Shown here in pieces: positions 52,717 through 62,017 of a stretch of DNA of 64,000 nt. Position numbers and translations under genes: made by a program. Source of the stretch: Bradymonadales bacterium (GTDB lineage Bacteria > Myxococcota_A > Bradymonadia > JAFGEP01); assembly GCA_016931535.1 (NCBI GenBank), contig JAFGEP010000097.1, forward strand, positions 1 to 64,000, read 5' to 3'. Each line of letters begins with the position of its first letter. Position 1 is the stretch's first letter. The notes beneath the pieces were generated by a model. The model saw only the letters and a list, made by a program, of their open reading frames with translations. It made no database searches and had not been told where the DNA came from.

Positions 52717-54663
52717 ATGCTTTCCAAGCCCCGAACTCAGCTGCCCCCGCCGCTTCCGAACGGCGTCGCCTGCCCCGACCTGCTGCAAAAGGGCACCCGG
52801 GTCGGCGGCGACTGGGAAATCCAGGAACAGATCGGGCAGAGCGAGATCGCTCGCTCCTTCTTGGTGACACCTGCCGACCAGCCTGACTTGGAGCCGGTGA
52901 CCCTCAAGCTCTTGCACACCTCCCTGCAGCCGCACTTCGAGCGGTTCGGCTCCACCCTCGAAGCGGCCATGCGCTGCCAGCACCGCCACCTCAGCCGGCT
53001 ACTGGCCTTCGGTTTGCACGCCGATTGTCCCTTCCTGGTCCTGCAATACGTCCGCGGCCAGACCCTGCGACACGCCATCGAACGGAAGCAGGCCGGCAAC
53101 ACCAGGTTCTCCCCTCGGACCGCCCTGAGCCTGGTCACCCCGGTGGCTCAGGCACTCACCGTGGTTCATCGCGAGATCCCGCACGCGGTGGTCACCCCCC
53201 AGAACATCTACGTCGAGAGGAAGGGAAGAGTCTGCCTCGCCAATCTCGGCTTCGGCTGGCTGGTCGAGCAGGCCTTGCACCAAACCGGTCGGGGTGCGCT
53301 GGCGGATTCCCCTTTCATCGCACCGGAAGTTCGCCACGACCCGGATGCGGCCACCCTGTCCAGCGATATCTTCAGCCTGGCCATGATCACGATCAGCCTG
53401 TTGGCCTCCCGGTATCCGACCCTGGACCAGGCGGAGGATCTGGCCGCGCGGGTTTTTCGGCGGATCCCGGAGAGCCTGAAGGAGCTGTTGACGGCCGCTC
53501 TCTCCCCCAAGGCCGCCGAGCGACCGGAAACCGCAGGCCTCTTCCTGGACGTCCTGGGCAATGCCTTGGAGGACCTGCGCGACCAGATCATCCTGGAACG
53601 GACGGGAGAAAGCCAGATCATCAGCCCGGCTGCCCTGAAGGCCGGCACCGCTGCTCTGGCGGAGGGCTTCGGTCTGGCGCCTTCGACTGGGGGACAGGCC
53701 GCTCCGGTCGGGCTGCTGCCGGTCTCCGACCTCCCACCCGCCCCCGAGGACGGGGAGGATCCGTTGGTGTGGCTGATCCACCGCGACGGGTTCGACTACG
53801 GTCCTTATAACTGTGAGCAGGTACGGGAGCAGCTGCTCAACGACTCCATCGACGAGTACAGCCAGATCCGCAACCTGGAGACGATGGAAAGTGGTCTGTT
53901 GGGAGAGACCAGCGAGTTCACCGAGTTCGTGGCCGAGTACATCCCTGTCCGCGAGGAACGCCGGCATCGCGAGGCGTTGCGGCGCGCCGAGGTCCAGAAA
54001 AAGGTCAAGCGTGCCAGCGCCACCGGATTGATCACCGCGCTGATCGGCCTTCTCGGCATCCTCGGCATGTACGGCTACTACATCGAGTACATGCGGGCCA
54101 AGCCTCAACCCATCCTGTTCGAGACCCTGTTCTCCCGCCTCGACGCCCGGCTCGCTCCGCCGAACCAGAGCTATGTCGGCATCGCCGCCGATCCCGTCCT
54201 GATGGCCAGTCTGTTCAACTTCGAGGAGGAGATCCCCGCCCAGCCGGTCAGACGTCGCCGCCGTTCCTCCACCACCCAGCAAACCAACGGGCAACCCGGT
54301 AGCGACCAGGAAGAGGCCTACGATCCCTACAACCTGGGGACCATCGACTTCACTCAGGAAAGCGGAGGCCGTCGCCTGACCGCAGACGACATCAACGCCA
54401 CCATCGCCCAGTACGGAGGAGAGATCCAGGATTGCTTCCGGACCGAGATCCGTACCAATCCTCGCTTCGGAATGGGGGAGCGACTCGCCATCCGCTTCAC
54501 CATTCGGCCCGATGGCCGGCCGGTGGGAGTCGGCCTGGAAGGCGGAACCTACTCCGAGGATCTCCGCACCTGCCTGGTCCGTACCTTCCGCTCCATGCAG
54601 TTCGCGGAGCACAACGAGCTGTCGCTCCCGGTGATCTACCCCTTCCAGATCAGGTTGCGATGA
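52717..54663 (+). CDS. Pseudokinase with GYF-like domain, membrane helix and PglI/AgmX-type C-terminal domain
   Basis: The 648-aa product has a kinase-like fold (about 30-290) with the Lys region VTLKLLH and an APE motif (IAPEVRHD). The catalytic HRD loop reads HAVVTPQNIYV and DFG reads NLGFG, so catalytic and metal-binding Asp are missing: a pseudokinase. A GYF_2-like domain follows (about 347-400: VWLIHRDGFDYGPYNCEQV), then a membrane helix (434-455). A periplasmic C-terminal domain (about 560-648) has the GGEIQDCFRTEIRTNP and FTIRPDGRPVGV motifs of AgmX/PglI (TonB-C-like) proteins. This architecture links cytosol to cell envelope and suits motility or envelope assembly in Myxococcota. The stop overlaps the next start (ATGA). 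Confidence 0.82.
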   Translation: MLSKPRTQLPPPLPNGVACPDLLQKGTRVGGDWEIQEQIGQSEIARSFLVTPADQPDLEPVTLKLLHTSLQPHFERFGSTLEAAMRCQHRHLSRLLAFGLHADCPFLVLQYVRGQTLRHAIERKQAGNTRFSPRTALSLVTPVAQALTVVHREIPHAVVTPQNIYVERKGRVCLANLGFGWLVEQALHQTGRGALADSPFIAPEVRHDPDAATLSSDIFSLAMITISLLASRYPTLDQAEDLAARVFRRIPESLKELLTAALSPKAAERPETAGLFLDVLGNALEDLRDQIILERTGESQIISPAALKAGTAALAEGFGLAPSTGGQAAPVGLLPVSDLPPAPEDGEDPLVWLIHRDGFDYGPYNCEQVREQLLNDSIDEYSQIRNLETMESGLLGETSEFTEFVAEYIPVREERRHREALRRAEVQKKVKRASATGLITALIGLLGILGMYGYYIEYMRAKPQPILFETLFSRLDARLAPPNQSYVGIAADPVLMASLFNFEEEIPAQPVRRRRRSSTTQQTNGQPGSDQEEAYDPYNLGTIDFTQESGGRRLTADDINATIAQYGGEIQDCFRTEIRTNPRFGMGERLAIRFTIRPDGRPVGVGLEGGTYSEDLRTCLVRTFRSMQFAEHNELSLPVIYPFQIRLR

Positions 54664-55418
54664 AACCGATCCACCACCCAACCTGTACCGATCCTTCTTG
54701 CAGCGCCAGGTTTTCCGGCAACCTCTGTCGGCGACGAACCAGGGGTGCCGGCCACCGGGCGCCACTGGCCGTTTGGTGCCCGGTCGGGTTCGCGCTGCTG
54801 TTGGCGTTGCTGAACGCCGGACTGTCGGCATGCAAGCAGGAAGCCCCGCTGACCGAACCCGAGGGCGGGTATTTGGCCTTCCGGGACGCTCTTCTGGCCG
54901 GCAACTCGGCTGCGCTGTGGCCCTGTCTTGCCCAGGAAACCCAGCAGGTGTTCCGGGACGCCTGGACCGACCTGAACATCCTCGCTGTCTCCATCAACAA
55001 CCTGTCCCCCAGCGACCAGGTGGAGGCCCGCGACCGCACGGCCCTTTTCCTGTTGGAGATCGCCAGCGATCCGCAAGGGCTCTTCCAGGCCATGGTCCGG
55101 CTGGAAAACCTGGTGGGGGACGAGGCGCTACGGCTGGGCAGCGCCATCGACGACATCACCGTTGACGAAGACGGCCGGCAGGCCACCGTCACCACCAAGG
55201 CTCAACAGCAGTTCGAACTGGTCGAAGAAGAGGACGGAGTATGGCGCGTCCGCTCGCTGACGGGCCTCGCCTTCGACCGGCTCCGCCCCCTGTCCGACAA
55301 CCTGATGGCGGTGGAGGTCATGGTCGCCGAGAGCGGGTACATGCGTCGCAGTCACGAGGAGATCGTGCGGCTTCTGGGCGGTACCGTCGAGGCGCCGGAA
55401 GAACAGGTCGACCCCTGA
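54660..55418 (+). CDS. Lipoprotein in the pseudokinase operon
   Basis: The 252-aa product has a basic N-terminus and an export helix (FALLLALLNAG) ending in a lipobox LSAC (about residue 58). The mature domain (about 60-240) is alpha+beta (YLAFRDALLAGNSAALWPC, WRVRSLTGLAF), similar in style to the 52256 product. ATG 54660 overlaps the pseudokinase stop (ATGA), so the two are translationally coupled. No enzyme motif is visible; it is probably a periplasmic partner of the pseudokinase C-terminal domain. Confidence 0.75.
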   Translation: MKPIHHPTCTDPSCSARFSGNLCRRRTRGAGHRAPLAVWCPVGFALLLALLNAGLSACKQEAPLTEPEGGYLAFRDALLAGNSAALWPCLAQETQQVFRDAWTDLNILAVSINNLSPSDQVEARDRTALFLLEIASDPQGLFQAMVRLENLVGDEALRLGSAIDDITVDEDGRQATVTTKAQQQFELVEEEDGVWRVRSLTGLAFDRLRPLSDNLMAVEVMVAESGYMRRSHEEIVRLLGGTVEAPEEQVDP

Positions 55419-55454
55419 GCTCCCGACAGAGGTCCTTGGTGGACCAGCAGCCGG

Positions 55455-57239
55455 TCACGGCAAGGCCGAGGTCAATCGCTGCCAGTACCAGCTCGCATCG
55501 CCCCGGCTCCACATCAGGCTCGGGCTGTCTGTGCGGGTCAGATCCATCAGGAGCCGCTGGGCGTTGTAGCCCAGAAACGGCAAGGGGGCGTCGATCGCCT
55601 TCACCAAAAAGCCCAGGCGGGTGCCCTCGGGCCCCGACACCGGATACCCCTGCCGGCCAAACCCCTCAGCCAACCAGCGGTCTGGAGGCTGTCCGCCGTC
55701 TACCAGAAACCAGTCCCGCCATTGCTGCAGACCGTCCCGGCGGACCTGTCCCTCCTGCCGGTAGTCCTCCCAGTCATGCCCCAACCGCCGGTTGGTGATC
55801 CGCTCCAGCGCCCAGATCACACGGGCCCTCAGGTAGGGATCGTCGCTTGCCAACAGCCCGATCAGCGCTTCCACCGCGCCCGACGACCGCCGCTCGGCCA
55901 GCGCATCGACCGCCAACGCCCGCAGATCCACCTCGCCCTCCGGAAGGACCACCCGTTCCGGCCGGGACAACAACTCGATCAGAAACTCCTCCGCCCGCTG
56001 ACCCCTCAGCTTCCCCAGCGTCGACAGGGCAGCGATCAGAACCGCAGGATCGACCTCCTGGTGAAACCGCTCGATGACCGGGTCCACATCGGCCTGCCCC
56101 CCCATCTCCTGAATGGCACGCAGAACCTCGATCCGCACCAGGCTGCTGCGGTCCCTCAAGAGCCGGGTGATCCGCCCCAGGTCGTCCCGCGAGTCCAGCA
56201 GCGTCAATCGAGCGACTGCCGCCGCCCGGACCGCGGGATCGTCATGATCGAGAAACCGGTGCACCTGGGCGATCCGGCGCGAGCGCGCCTGGGGATAGGT
56301 TTCGACCCAGGGATGCACACGGCCGATGTTCACGCACCCCCCACCGATATCCTCCTGGCTGCAGTAGATCCGGATGTGCAGGTGGTCGTCGTGGGGGTTG
56401 GTCCGGCCAGGCTGGAGCATGACCGTGCTGGCCCGCTCCAGCAGCTGTGGGGGCTCTCCCTGCAGTGCCGCGTGAGCGAGCAGCGCCCTCTTCAGGTGGT
56501 TGGCCGTGAAGAGAAACTGCACCTGCACCTGGGGATGGCTCAGCAGTGCTCGCACCAACGCCCAGTTTCTCGGCACATCGAACAGGTAGACCCGGTCGAG
56601 GTCACTGGCGCGCAGGTCCGGCCCCACGGTGAGCAGGTCGGGAGGATCGAGGGCAACGCCCTGCTCGTCGCAGAAGTAGTAGGCCAGATCGGCATCCCGC
56701 CCCGAGTTGTGGCTCACCGAGTAGGGGATGTCTCCGCCCCCTCGGCGGCTCAGGTTCCCCAGCCAGAGGGTGGACCCGGCGAATTGCTCCTCGACCGCCC
56801 GGGCCGCATCGAACAGCAGAGAGAGCATCTCGTCGGTGGTGAACCGCAGGTTCCGAAACAGCTGCCGCTGACAAACCCGGATGTGCGGAGCCGGCAGAAA
56901 CAGCTCGGCGGCATTGACCAGGAAACCCTCGGTCACCGTGCCGATGGATACGCTCTGGTCGGAACGCTCGTCGGGCAGAAAGGGAAAGGGATAGGCAATA
57001 AACGAGGAGCGGCAGGGGGCCAAGCGTTCAAAGGCGAGGATGGATGGGCGGTCTAGGGAGGTCGACAGCCGGTCTCCCCGATCGAAATCGGCGACGGACT
57101 CCTCGACCGGAGGCGATCCGGCACCTGAAGACAGGGTGCGATGGCGCAGGGGCGTCGTCCCTTCCTGGTGGCAAGCTGCGGTCGACGAGAGTAGCGCTGC
57201 GAAGAACAGGCAGGTCATGGCGGGCAGGGTCGTTTTCAT
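55455..57239 (-). CDS. MepA-type (M74) murein endopeptidase lipoprotein with HEAT repeats
   Basis: The 594-aa lipoprotein has its lipobox at SSTAAC (Cys23). Residues about 80-300 match penicillin-insensitive murein endopeptidase: SHNSGRDADLAYYF (zinc ligands His and Asp, near 177-184) and NPHDDHLHIRIY (His ligands, near 282-292). From about 320 to 500 there are HEAT-like repeats (LDHDDPAVRAAAVARL, LRDRSSLVRIEVLRAI, LASDDPYLRARVIWAL). MepA cleaves D,D- and L,D-crosslinks in peptidoglycan. Fusion to a HEAT solenoid is unusual and suggests a protein partner. It is convergent with the pseudokinase operon. Confidence 0.88.
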   Translation of the reverse strand: MKTTLPAMTCLFFAALLSSTAACHQEGTTPLRHRTLSSGAGSPPVEESVADFDRGDRLSTSLDRPSILAFERLAPCRSSFIAYPFPFLPDERSDQSVSIGTVTEGFLVNAAELFLPAPHIRVCQRQLFRNLRFTTDEMLSLLFDAARAVEEQFAGSTLWLGNLSRRGGGDIPYSVSHNSGRDADLAYYFCDEQGVALDPPDLLTVGPDLRASDLDRVYLFDVPRNWALVRALLSHPQVQVQFLFTANHLKRALLAHAALQGEPPQLLERASTVMLQPGRTNPHDDHLHIRIYCSQEDIGGGCVNIGRVHPWVETYPQARSRRIAQVHRFLDHDDPAVRAAAVARLTLLDSRDDLGRITRLLRDRSSLVRIEVLRAIQEMGGQADVDPVIERFHQEVDPAVLIAALSTLGKLRGQRAEEFLIELLSRPERVVLPEGEVDLRALAVDALAERRSSGAVEALIGLLASDDPYLRARVIWALERITNRRLGHDWEDYRQEGQVRRDGLQQWRDWFLVDGGQPPDRWLAEGFGRQGYPVSGPEGTRLGFLVKAIDAPLPFLGYNAQRLLMDLTRTDSPSLMWSRGDASWYWQRLTSALP

Positions 57240-57402
57240 CGCCCGCCAGTATACCGCGCTTGCCCCTTCATCCGGAAATAGTGCCTCCGGGTGCCTGCCT
57301 GTGGTCCCGATCGGCCGCCTGGTGACAGACTGGCCGCCGCAGCAGCACCTCGGCTGAATGAATCTGATGGACCGGGCCCAGGACCATCGGTGGCCAGAAA
57401 CG

Positions 57403-58497
57403 CTAGCGTTGCCGGGGAGGGACAGCCAGGTCCAGCTCCGCCATGACCTGCTTGAGATCGGCCCAGACCTCCCGCTTGGCCTGAGGGTTCCTCAGCAGAT
57501 AGGCGGGGTGGAAGGTCGGCATCAACCGGATGCCGTGATATCGGGTCCATCGCCCACGCAAGCGGGTGATGGGGGTTTTCACCCGTAGCAGGGTCTGTGC
57601 CGCCACCCGCCCCATTGCGATGATCACCTCCGGCCGGATCACCTCCAGCTGCCGGATCAGAAAAGGCTCACAGGCGACGACCTCGTCCATCTCCGGATCC
57701 CGGTTGTTTGGCGGCCGACACTTGATGACGTTGCAGATGTAGACCTGGTCGCGATGGAGCCCCATGGCACCGATCATCTTGGTGAGCAGTTGCCCGGCGG
57801 ATCCCACGAAAGGCCGACCTTTCCGGTCCTCTTCTCCACCGGGGGCCTCCCCCACGAACACCAGCCTGGCCTGAGGGTCTCCCTCGCCGAAGACGATGTG
57901 GTTCCGCCCCTCGGACAGCTTGCAGCGCCGGCAATCCCCCAGGTCCTCCTGGACCAGGTGCAGGAGGTGGTCAGGCCCACCTGCCTCGGCAATGGGATCG
58001 GGTGCCAGGACCATCGTTCTGGCGGTTCCGGAGCGTGCCACTAAAAACTCCCGTTCGGGCTGTCGCGGTCTGGCTGGCGGAAGGGACGCGGGCAGACCCG
58101 GCGTCAAATCCGATTCCGGTGGAGCGGACCGGGTCGATCCGCCTGCTCCAGGCGTTCCGGCCCCTGCGGCTGTCTGGCCGGGGATCCCCTGTCGTTTGTC
58201 CCCTGGATCGGGGGCAAGTGACGGTGAGCCCGCCTCGGCGACCGGCCGGACAGGGGGTCGGGGCCTGTCTTCTGACTGGACGTCAGCGGACGACGACGAG
58301 CCAGCAGCGGCGACCGGCCAAGCGGGGAGCGCGGGCCTCTCCAGACCGTCCCTCCCAGCAGGAGCGGCGGTCGGGGGAGCGACGGCTATCCCTGCAGCGC
58401 CGAGCTCGGCCTGCCATCGGAGGGCCTGGCCGAGTTGTTCCATGAGGTCGGCAAGCCCGGGCGGGAGTGGGACAGGACCGTAGGGAGGCTCAGGCAT
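57403..58497 (-). CDS. Family 4 uracil-DNA glycosylase (Fe-S)
   Basis: The 364-aa product has a long Pro/Ala/Gly-rich N-terminal extension (about 20-165). The family-4 domain follows, with the Fe-S Cys pair DCRRC, motif [33 protein letters not shown] with a third Cys, ACEPF with the fourth, and HPAYLLRNP. It removes uracil from DNA in base-excision repair. ATG 58497 overlaps the coaBC stop (58490) by 8 bp. The low-complexity extension is not needed for catalysis and is unlike typical 200-230-aa family members. Confidence 0.92.
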   Translation of the reverse strand: MPEPPYGPVPLPPGLADLMEQLGQALRWQAELGAAGIAVAPPTAAPAGRDGLERPALPAWPVAAAGSSSSADVQSEDRPRPPVRPVAEAGSPSLAPDPGDKRQGIPGQTAAGAGTPGAGGSTRSAPPESDLTPGLPASLPPARPRQPEREFLVARSGTARTMVLAPDPIAEAGGPDHLLHLVQEDLGDCRRCKLSEGRNHIVFGEGDPQARLVFVGEAPGGEEDRKGRPFVGSAGQLLTKMIGAMGLHRDQVYICNVIKCRPPNNRDPEMDEVVACEPFLIRQLEVIRPEVIIAMGRVAAQTLLRVKTPITRLRGRWTRYHGIRLMPTFHPAYLLRNPQAKREVWADLKQVMAELDLAVPPRQR

Positions 58498-59734
58498 CGG
58501 GTTGTCCTTCCGCTGTGGTTGCCTTGGACCTTTGCCAACGCTGGAAAAGCTCGACCGCGATGTTCCAGACGTCCGCGGCCACGGTCTCCTTGTCCGCCGG
58601 GCCCAGCCGGGCGTACAGGTGGTTGGAGTCCACCACCACGACCTGGGTCTGCTCCTTGCCGAAGACCGCGCCGCCGCCGACATGGTTGCCAACCATCAGC
58701 TCGCACCCCTTGGCGGCGCATTTGGCCATGGTGCGGTCCTCGAGAGAGGAGGTCTCCGCGGCGAACCCGATGCAGAAGGGATGGGACTCCAGGTGGGCCA
58801 CGGTGGCCAGGATATCGGGATTTTCGACCAGTGGGACAGTGTCGGGCAGATCGTCTTTCGGGATCTTGCCCTCGTACCTCTGGAGGGGTCGGACATCGGA
58901 GACGGCCGCCACGAACACCGCGATGTCGGCCTCACCGATCCGGTTGTTCACCTCCCGCTCCATCTCCAGGGCGGACTCGACGCGGATCACCGCGATCCCC
59001 GAGGGAGGGGCCACGTCTACCGCACCGACGATGGCGGTCACCTCGGCGCCCAGGCGGCGAGCGGACCGGCACATGGTGAACCCCATCCTGCCGCTGGAGG
59101 CGTTGGACAGAAAGCGGACCTCGTCCAGCCATTCGCGAGTGGCTCCCAGAGTGACCAGCACCCGGCGGCCAGACAGCGGGCTGGGGCTCATGGCGCGGGC
59201 CAGGGCCTCGACGAGCTGGTCCGGGTCGGGAAGGCGGCCGGGGCCCGTCTCCTGGCAGGCCAGCTCCCCGACGTCGGGGGCGATGACGGAGAGGGAGGGG
59301 ATGGCGGCCAGCCGCTTCAGGTTGGCCTGCACCATGGGATGCTCGAGCATCTTGCTGTTCATGGAAGGAGCCACCAGGACGGGTGCCGTGGTGGCCAGGA
59401 GCAAGGTGGTCAGCAGATCGTCCGCCAGCCCGTTGGCCAGCCGGCCGATCAGGTTGGCCGTGGCCGGAGCGACCAGCACGGCGTCAGGCCAACGCGCCAG
59501 CTCGATATGGCTGATCTGGCCCTCCTGGTGGGGCTCGAACAGGTCCAGCCCAACCGGATGTCCCGAGACGGCCTGAAGCGTCGCCGGTCCGATGAAACGG
59601 GTGGCGCAAGCGGTCATGACCACGCGCACATCGGCACCGCGCTTGACCAGCTCGCGTACCAGGGCCGGGATCTTGTAGGCGGCGATGCCGCCGCAGACCC
59701 CCAGCAACACCCTCTTGCCGCCAATGGCATGCAT
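58490..59734 (-). CDS. coaBC: Bifunctional phosphopantothenoylcysteine decarboxylase / synthase
   Basis: The 414-aa protein has the flavoprotein CoaC half (1-185: [32 protein letters not shown], the PSMNSKM loop) and the CoaB half (190-400: [43 protein letters not shown]). It makes 4'-phosphopantetheine precursors for coenzyme A. It is followed by the Nudix hydrolase gene 4 bp upstream and overlaps the UDG gene downstream, a compact three-gene run. Confidence 0.96.
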   Translation of the reverse strand: MHAIGGKRVLLGVCGGIAAYKIPALVRELVKRGADVRVVMTACATRFIGPATLQAVSGHPVGLDLFEPHQEGQISHIELARWPDAVLVAPATANLIGRLANGLADDLLTTLLLATTAPVLVAPSMNSKMLEHPMVQANLKRLAAIPSLSVIAPDVGELACQETGPGRLPDPDQLVEALARAMSPSPLSGRRVLVTLGATREWLDEVRFLSNASSGRMGFTMCRSARRLGAEVTAIVGAVDVAPPSGIAVIRVESALEMEREVNNRIGEADIAVFVAAVSDVRPLQRYEGKIPKDDLPDTVPLVENPDILATVAHLESHPFCIGFAAETSSLEDRTMAKCAAKGCELMVGNHVGGGAVFGKEQTQVVVVDSNHLYARLGPADKETVAADVWNIAVELFQRWQRSKATTAEGQPDA

Positions 59735-59738
59735 GGCG

Positions 59739-60386
59739 CTAACCCCCGGTGGTGCCCGGCACCTCGGGCTGCTGGCCCTTGAGCCAGCCGACCAGGCGGT
59801 GCACGAGACCGCCGGTCAGGCCCCAGATCAGGTGTCGATCGTAGGAAAAGAAATGGATCGGAAACTCCTGCCCGAACCGCTTCCACCGCTCCACGCGGTG
59901 GATCCGCTCGTCGAGCAGCCGGACGACCTCCACCTCGATGACCTCTTCCACCTCGGAGGGGTCGATGGCCGGCACGGGCGGCGGGGGGATGTGGGCCACA
60001 TAGGGGGTGACGCGATACCCCGCGATGCTGGGGACCTCGTCGAACAGGCCGATCACCCGGACGGTGGCCGGGTCGATCCCCAGCTCCTCACGGGTCTCGC
60101 GCAGGGCGGTGGCGAGGAGGTCCGGATCCCCTTCCCGCCGGCCTCCACCGGGAAAACTGATCTCACCGCGGTGGGTGGGCAGATTCTGGGAACGCTTGGT
60201 GAACAGCAGATAGGGGCGGTCTTCCTCCAAGTAGAACGGGATCAGGACGGCGGCGGGCCGGAGCAGAGGAGCCAGATCTGGAGGAACCAGGCTGCTGGCC
60301 GGTCTGTGAGCCATGGCCTCGATGCGCTGCCAGAGGATCGCGGGTGAAACCCCGGCGGTGTCGGTGGACTTGTCTCGATGCCCCAT
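59739..60386 (-). CDS. Nudix hydrolase, CoA pyrophosphatase type
   Basis: The 215-aa product has a UPF0035/NudL-like start (PAAVLIPFY, LLFTKRSQNLPTHRGEISFPGG) and the Nudix box GGGRREGDPDLLATALRETR followed by EELGI. The NLPTHRGEISFPGG stretch is the CoA-pyrophosphatase signature. It probably hydrolyses CoA or its derivatives to phosphopantetheine. Its position 4 bp upstream of coaBC, a CoA biosynthesis gene, supports that role. Confidence 0.92.
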   Translation of the reverse strand: MGHRDKSTDTAGVSPAILWQRIEAMAHRPASSLVPPDLAPLLRPAAVLIPFYLEEDRPYLLFTKRSQNLPTHRGEISFPGGGRREGDPDLLATALRETREELGIDPATVRVIGLFDEVPSIAGYRVTPYVAHIPPPPVPAIDPSEVEEVIEVEVVRLLDERIHRVERWKRFGQEFPIHFFSYDRHLIWGLTGGLVHRLVGWLKGQQPEVPGTTGG

Positions 60387-60411
60387 CCCGTTCTACCGTC
60401 TTGTCAGCAGT

Positions 60412-61353
60412 TCATGAGCCCCCGGCGATCCGGAAGATCCTCACCCCATCGCGCTCCCCTACTCGCTCCAGCTTGATCATGCTGAGCGCCAGCTTGGAGA
60501 TGCGGTTGGACTTGTTGATGCGGATCCAGGCCCCGGTGTCGTCCTCCACCTTGACGACCTTGCACTCGCCCAGCTTGGGATGGAGGATGATGTCACCTGG
60601 CTCCAGCTCGATCTCGACGTAGCTTTCCCAGTCCACGTCCTCGAGGTGGCTCTTCTTGCGTTCCAGGATCTCCTGGGACTGCTGAGCTGCTTGTTGCCAC
60701 TGCTCCTTGCTGGCCAGCTTGGGAGCGGCCGATTGCGGCTTGGCGGTTTTCGGGGGGTCGGCTGCCGCCGCTCTGGTCCTGTTGGATTTCCGGCCGCTGC
60801 CCTGGGGCGGCGCCGAAGGGACAGGCGGGCTGTCGCTTCTGTCGGTCTGGAGCGGGGGGCTTTCCGGCCAAGTCACCGTTTCGGGTGCGGCCTGCAAGCC
60901 CAGCAGAGGTTGCTCCAGCTCCTTCCAGACCGGCAGCCTGGAAGTGACATCCAGAGACCGTTCCAGCACCAGGTCGTCAAAAGCCTGGATGGCGAACTCC
61001 ACCCAGTGGACCGTGGCCTCCCGGATCTGCCCCCCTACGACCCGATTCTGGCCGTGCTCGTGCAGGCCGATCACGGCGTGCAGGTTCAAGATGTGCTGGG
61101 AGCCCATCATGGAGACGTTGCCCCCCAACAGCAGCAGCTCGAAGGAGCCCTCGGAGGAAAAGGCGCTGGCGTAACCCTGCCGGTTCAGGTCATAGACGTC
61201 CAGCACCACCGACGAGAGGATGCCTTGCCCGGTCAACTGGGCTGCCTTCACCTGCTGCCGCCGACATAGCTCGATCAAGGCCTCAGGAAGCCGCTCCCCG
61301 GTCTCGAAACAGCCAACGATCCAGCGGCTGCTATGAGATTGCCCGATTCGCAT
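60412..61353 (-). CDS. PPC/DUF296-domain protein with Pro/Ser linker and C-terminal beta domain
   Basis: The 313-aa product has an N-terminal PPC (DUF296) domain (about 10-135: FETGERLPEALIELCRR, AAQLTGQGIL, FELLLLGGNVSM, HILNLHAVIGLHE). PPC domains bind DNA (AT-hook partners) or small ligands. A Lys/Pro/Ser-rich linker (about 150-225) and a short helical region follow. The C-terminal beta domain (about 250-313: ELEPGDIILHPKLGECKVVK, GAWIRINKSNRISKL) resembles a small SH3-like or CarD-type Tudor fold; that comparison is only by eye. ATG 61353 has AAGGTG upstream. Confidence 0.8.
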   Translation of the reverse strand: MRIGQSHSSRWIVGCFETGERLPEALIELCRRQQVKAAQLTGQGILSSVVLDVYDLNRQGYASAFSSEGSFELLLLGGNVSMMGSQHILNLHAVIGLHEHGQNRVVGGQIREATVHWVEFAIQAFDDLVLERSLDVTSRLPVWKELEQPLLGLQAAPETVTWPESPPLQTDRSDSPPVPSAPPQGSGRKSNRTRAAAADPPKTAKPQSAAPKLASKEQWQQAAQQSQEILERKKSHLEDVDWESYVEIELEPGDIILHPKLGECKVVKVEDDTGAWIRINKSNRISKLALSMIKLERVGERDGVRIFRIAGGS

Positions 61354-61472
61354 CGCACCTTGCACCAGGCGGATTGTCCTTCACCACCCCTGTTGCCAGG
61401 AGCCCGTCCCGCCCATGGCTCGAACAGTAGCAACCTCCCCATCCCTCAGTCAACCAGCCCAACAACGAGGTG

Positions 61473-61576
61473 GCGTCCCTCGAAGGCACCAAAAGAAAAG
61501 CCGTTGACCACCTCCCCTCGAACGGGGCAGGAGCGATCGCCCGCGTCCCTCGAAGGCACCAAAAGAAAAGCCGTTG
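61473..61576. repeat. Two identical 34-bp direct repeats at the HU terminator
   Basis: A 34-bp unit beginning GCGTCCCTCGAAGGCACC occurs at 61473-61506 and again at 61543-61576, 70 bp apart, with no mismatches. The second copy forms the outer half of the HU terminator hairpin. The pair looks like a recent duplication of part of the terminator. Confidence 0.85.
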
Positions 61577-61602
61577 CTACCCTTCGGTGGCAACGGCTTT
61601 TC
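61565..61602 (-). terminator. Intrinsic terminator of the HU gene
   Basis: GAAAAGCCGTTGC and GCAACGGCTTTTC form a perfect 13-bp stem, with further pairing inside and a 4-nt loop. On the minus strand the stem is followed by T-rich sequence (CTTTTCTTTT). It lies 21 bp after the HU stop codon. The symmetry means it could also stop transcription from the other side. Confidence 0.85.
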
Positions 61603-61623
61603 CGATCGGCGCTGTCTGCTTCG

Positions 61624-61899
61624 CTACAGGGCTTCCCTGAAGGCCGGAGCAGGCTTGAAGCTGACGGTCTTGCTCTCAGGAATCTGGATGGGGGCACCCG
61701 TGCGGGGATTGCGCCCATCGCGAGCCTTACGGTGCTTCACCGTGAACGTACCAAAACCGGGATAGCTGAACCGACCATCCTTGGTAATGGCGCCACGAAG
61801 GGTATCGAACACCGCCTCCACGATTGCCGCCGTGTCCTTCTTCGTCATCTTGTCCGGGCCTGCCGCCTTCACGGCATCGATGAGTTCCGCCTTGGTCAT
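61624..61899 (-). CDS. HU/IHF-family DNA-binding protein
   Basis: The 91-aa product has the full HU fold: MTKAELIDAVKAAGPDKMTK, FDTLRGAITKDGRFSYPGFG, then the DNA-binding arm RKARDGRNPRTGAPIQIPES and the end VSFKPAPAFREAL. It compacts and bends DNA in the nucleoid. ATG 61899 has GAGGAGG at ideal spacing; ATG 61905 overlaps that site and is rejected. The length matches standard HU. It has a strong promoter and a clear terminator, so it is a single-gene unit. Confidence 0.96.
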   Translation of the reverse strand: MTKAELIDAVKAAGPDKMTKKDTAAIVEAVFDTLRGAITKDGRFSYPGFGTFTVKHRKARDGRNPRTGAPIQIPESKTVSFKPAPAFREAL

Positions 61900-61988
61900 C
61901 GTCATCCTCCTCACACGTTGACAGACACACAAACCCCTCTTGTCCACGCCGGACCGAGGATTTGCAAGAAATCTTCCTGACGCCGGCG

Positions 61989-62017
61989 AGTCTACGAAGG
62001 CCGATCTGCAGTGTCAA
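61989..62017 (-). promoter_or_regulatory. Sigma70-type promoter of the HU gene
   Basis: TTGACA (62017-62012) and TAGACT (61994-61989) are 17 bp apart on the minus strand. The -35 is a perfect match and the -10 matches at four positions, with a T-rich stretch (TGTTTTTCGC) upstream. The leader would be about 80 nt. Confidence 0.8.
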
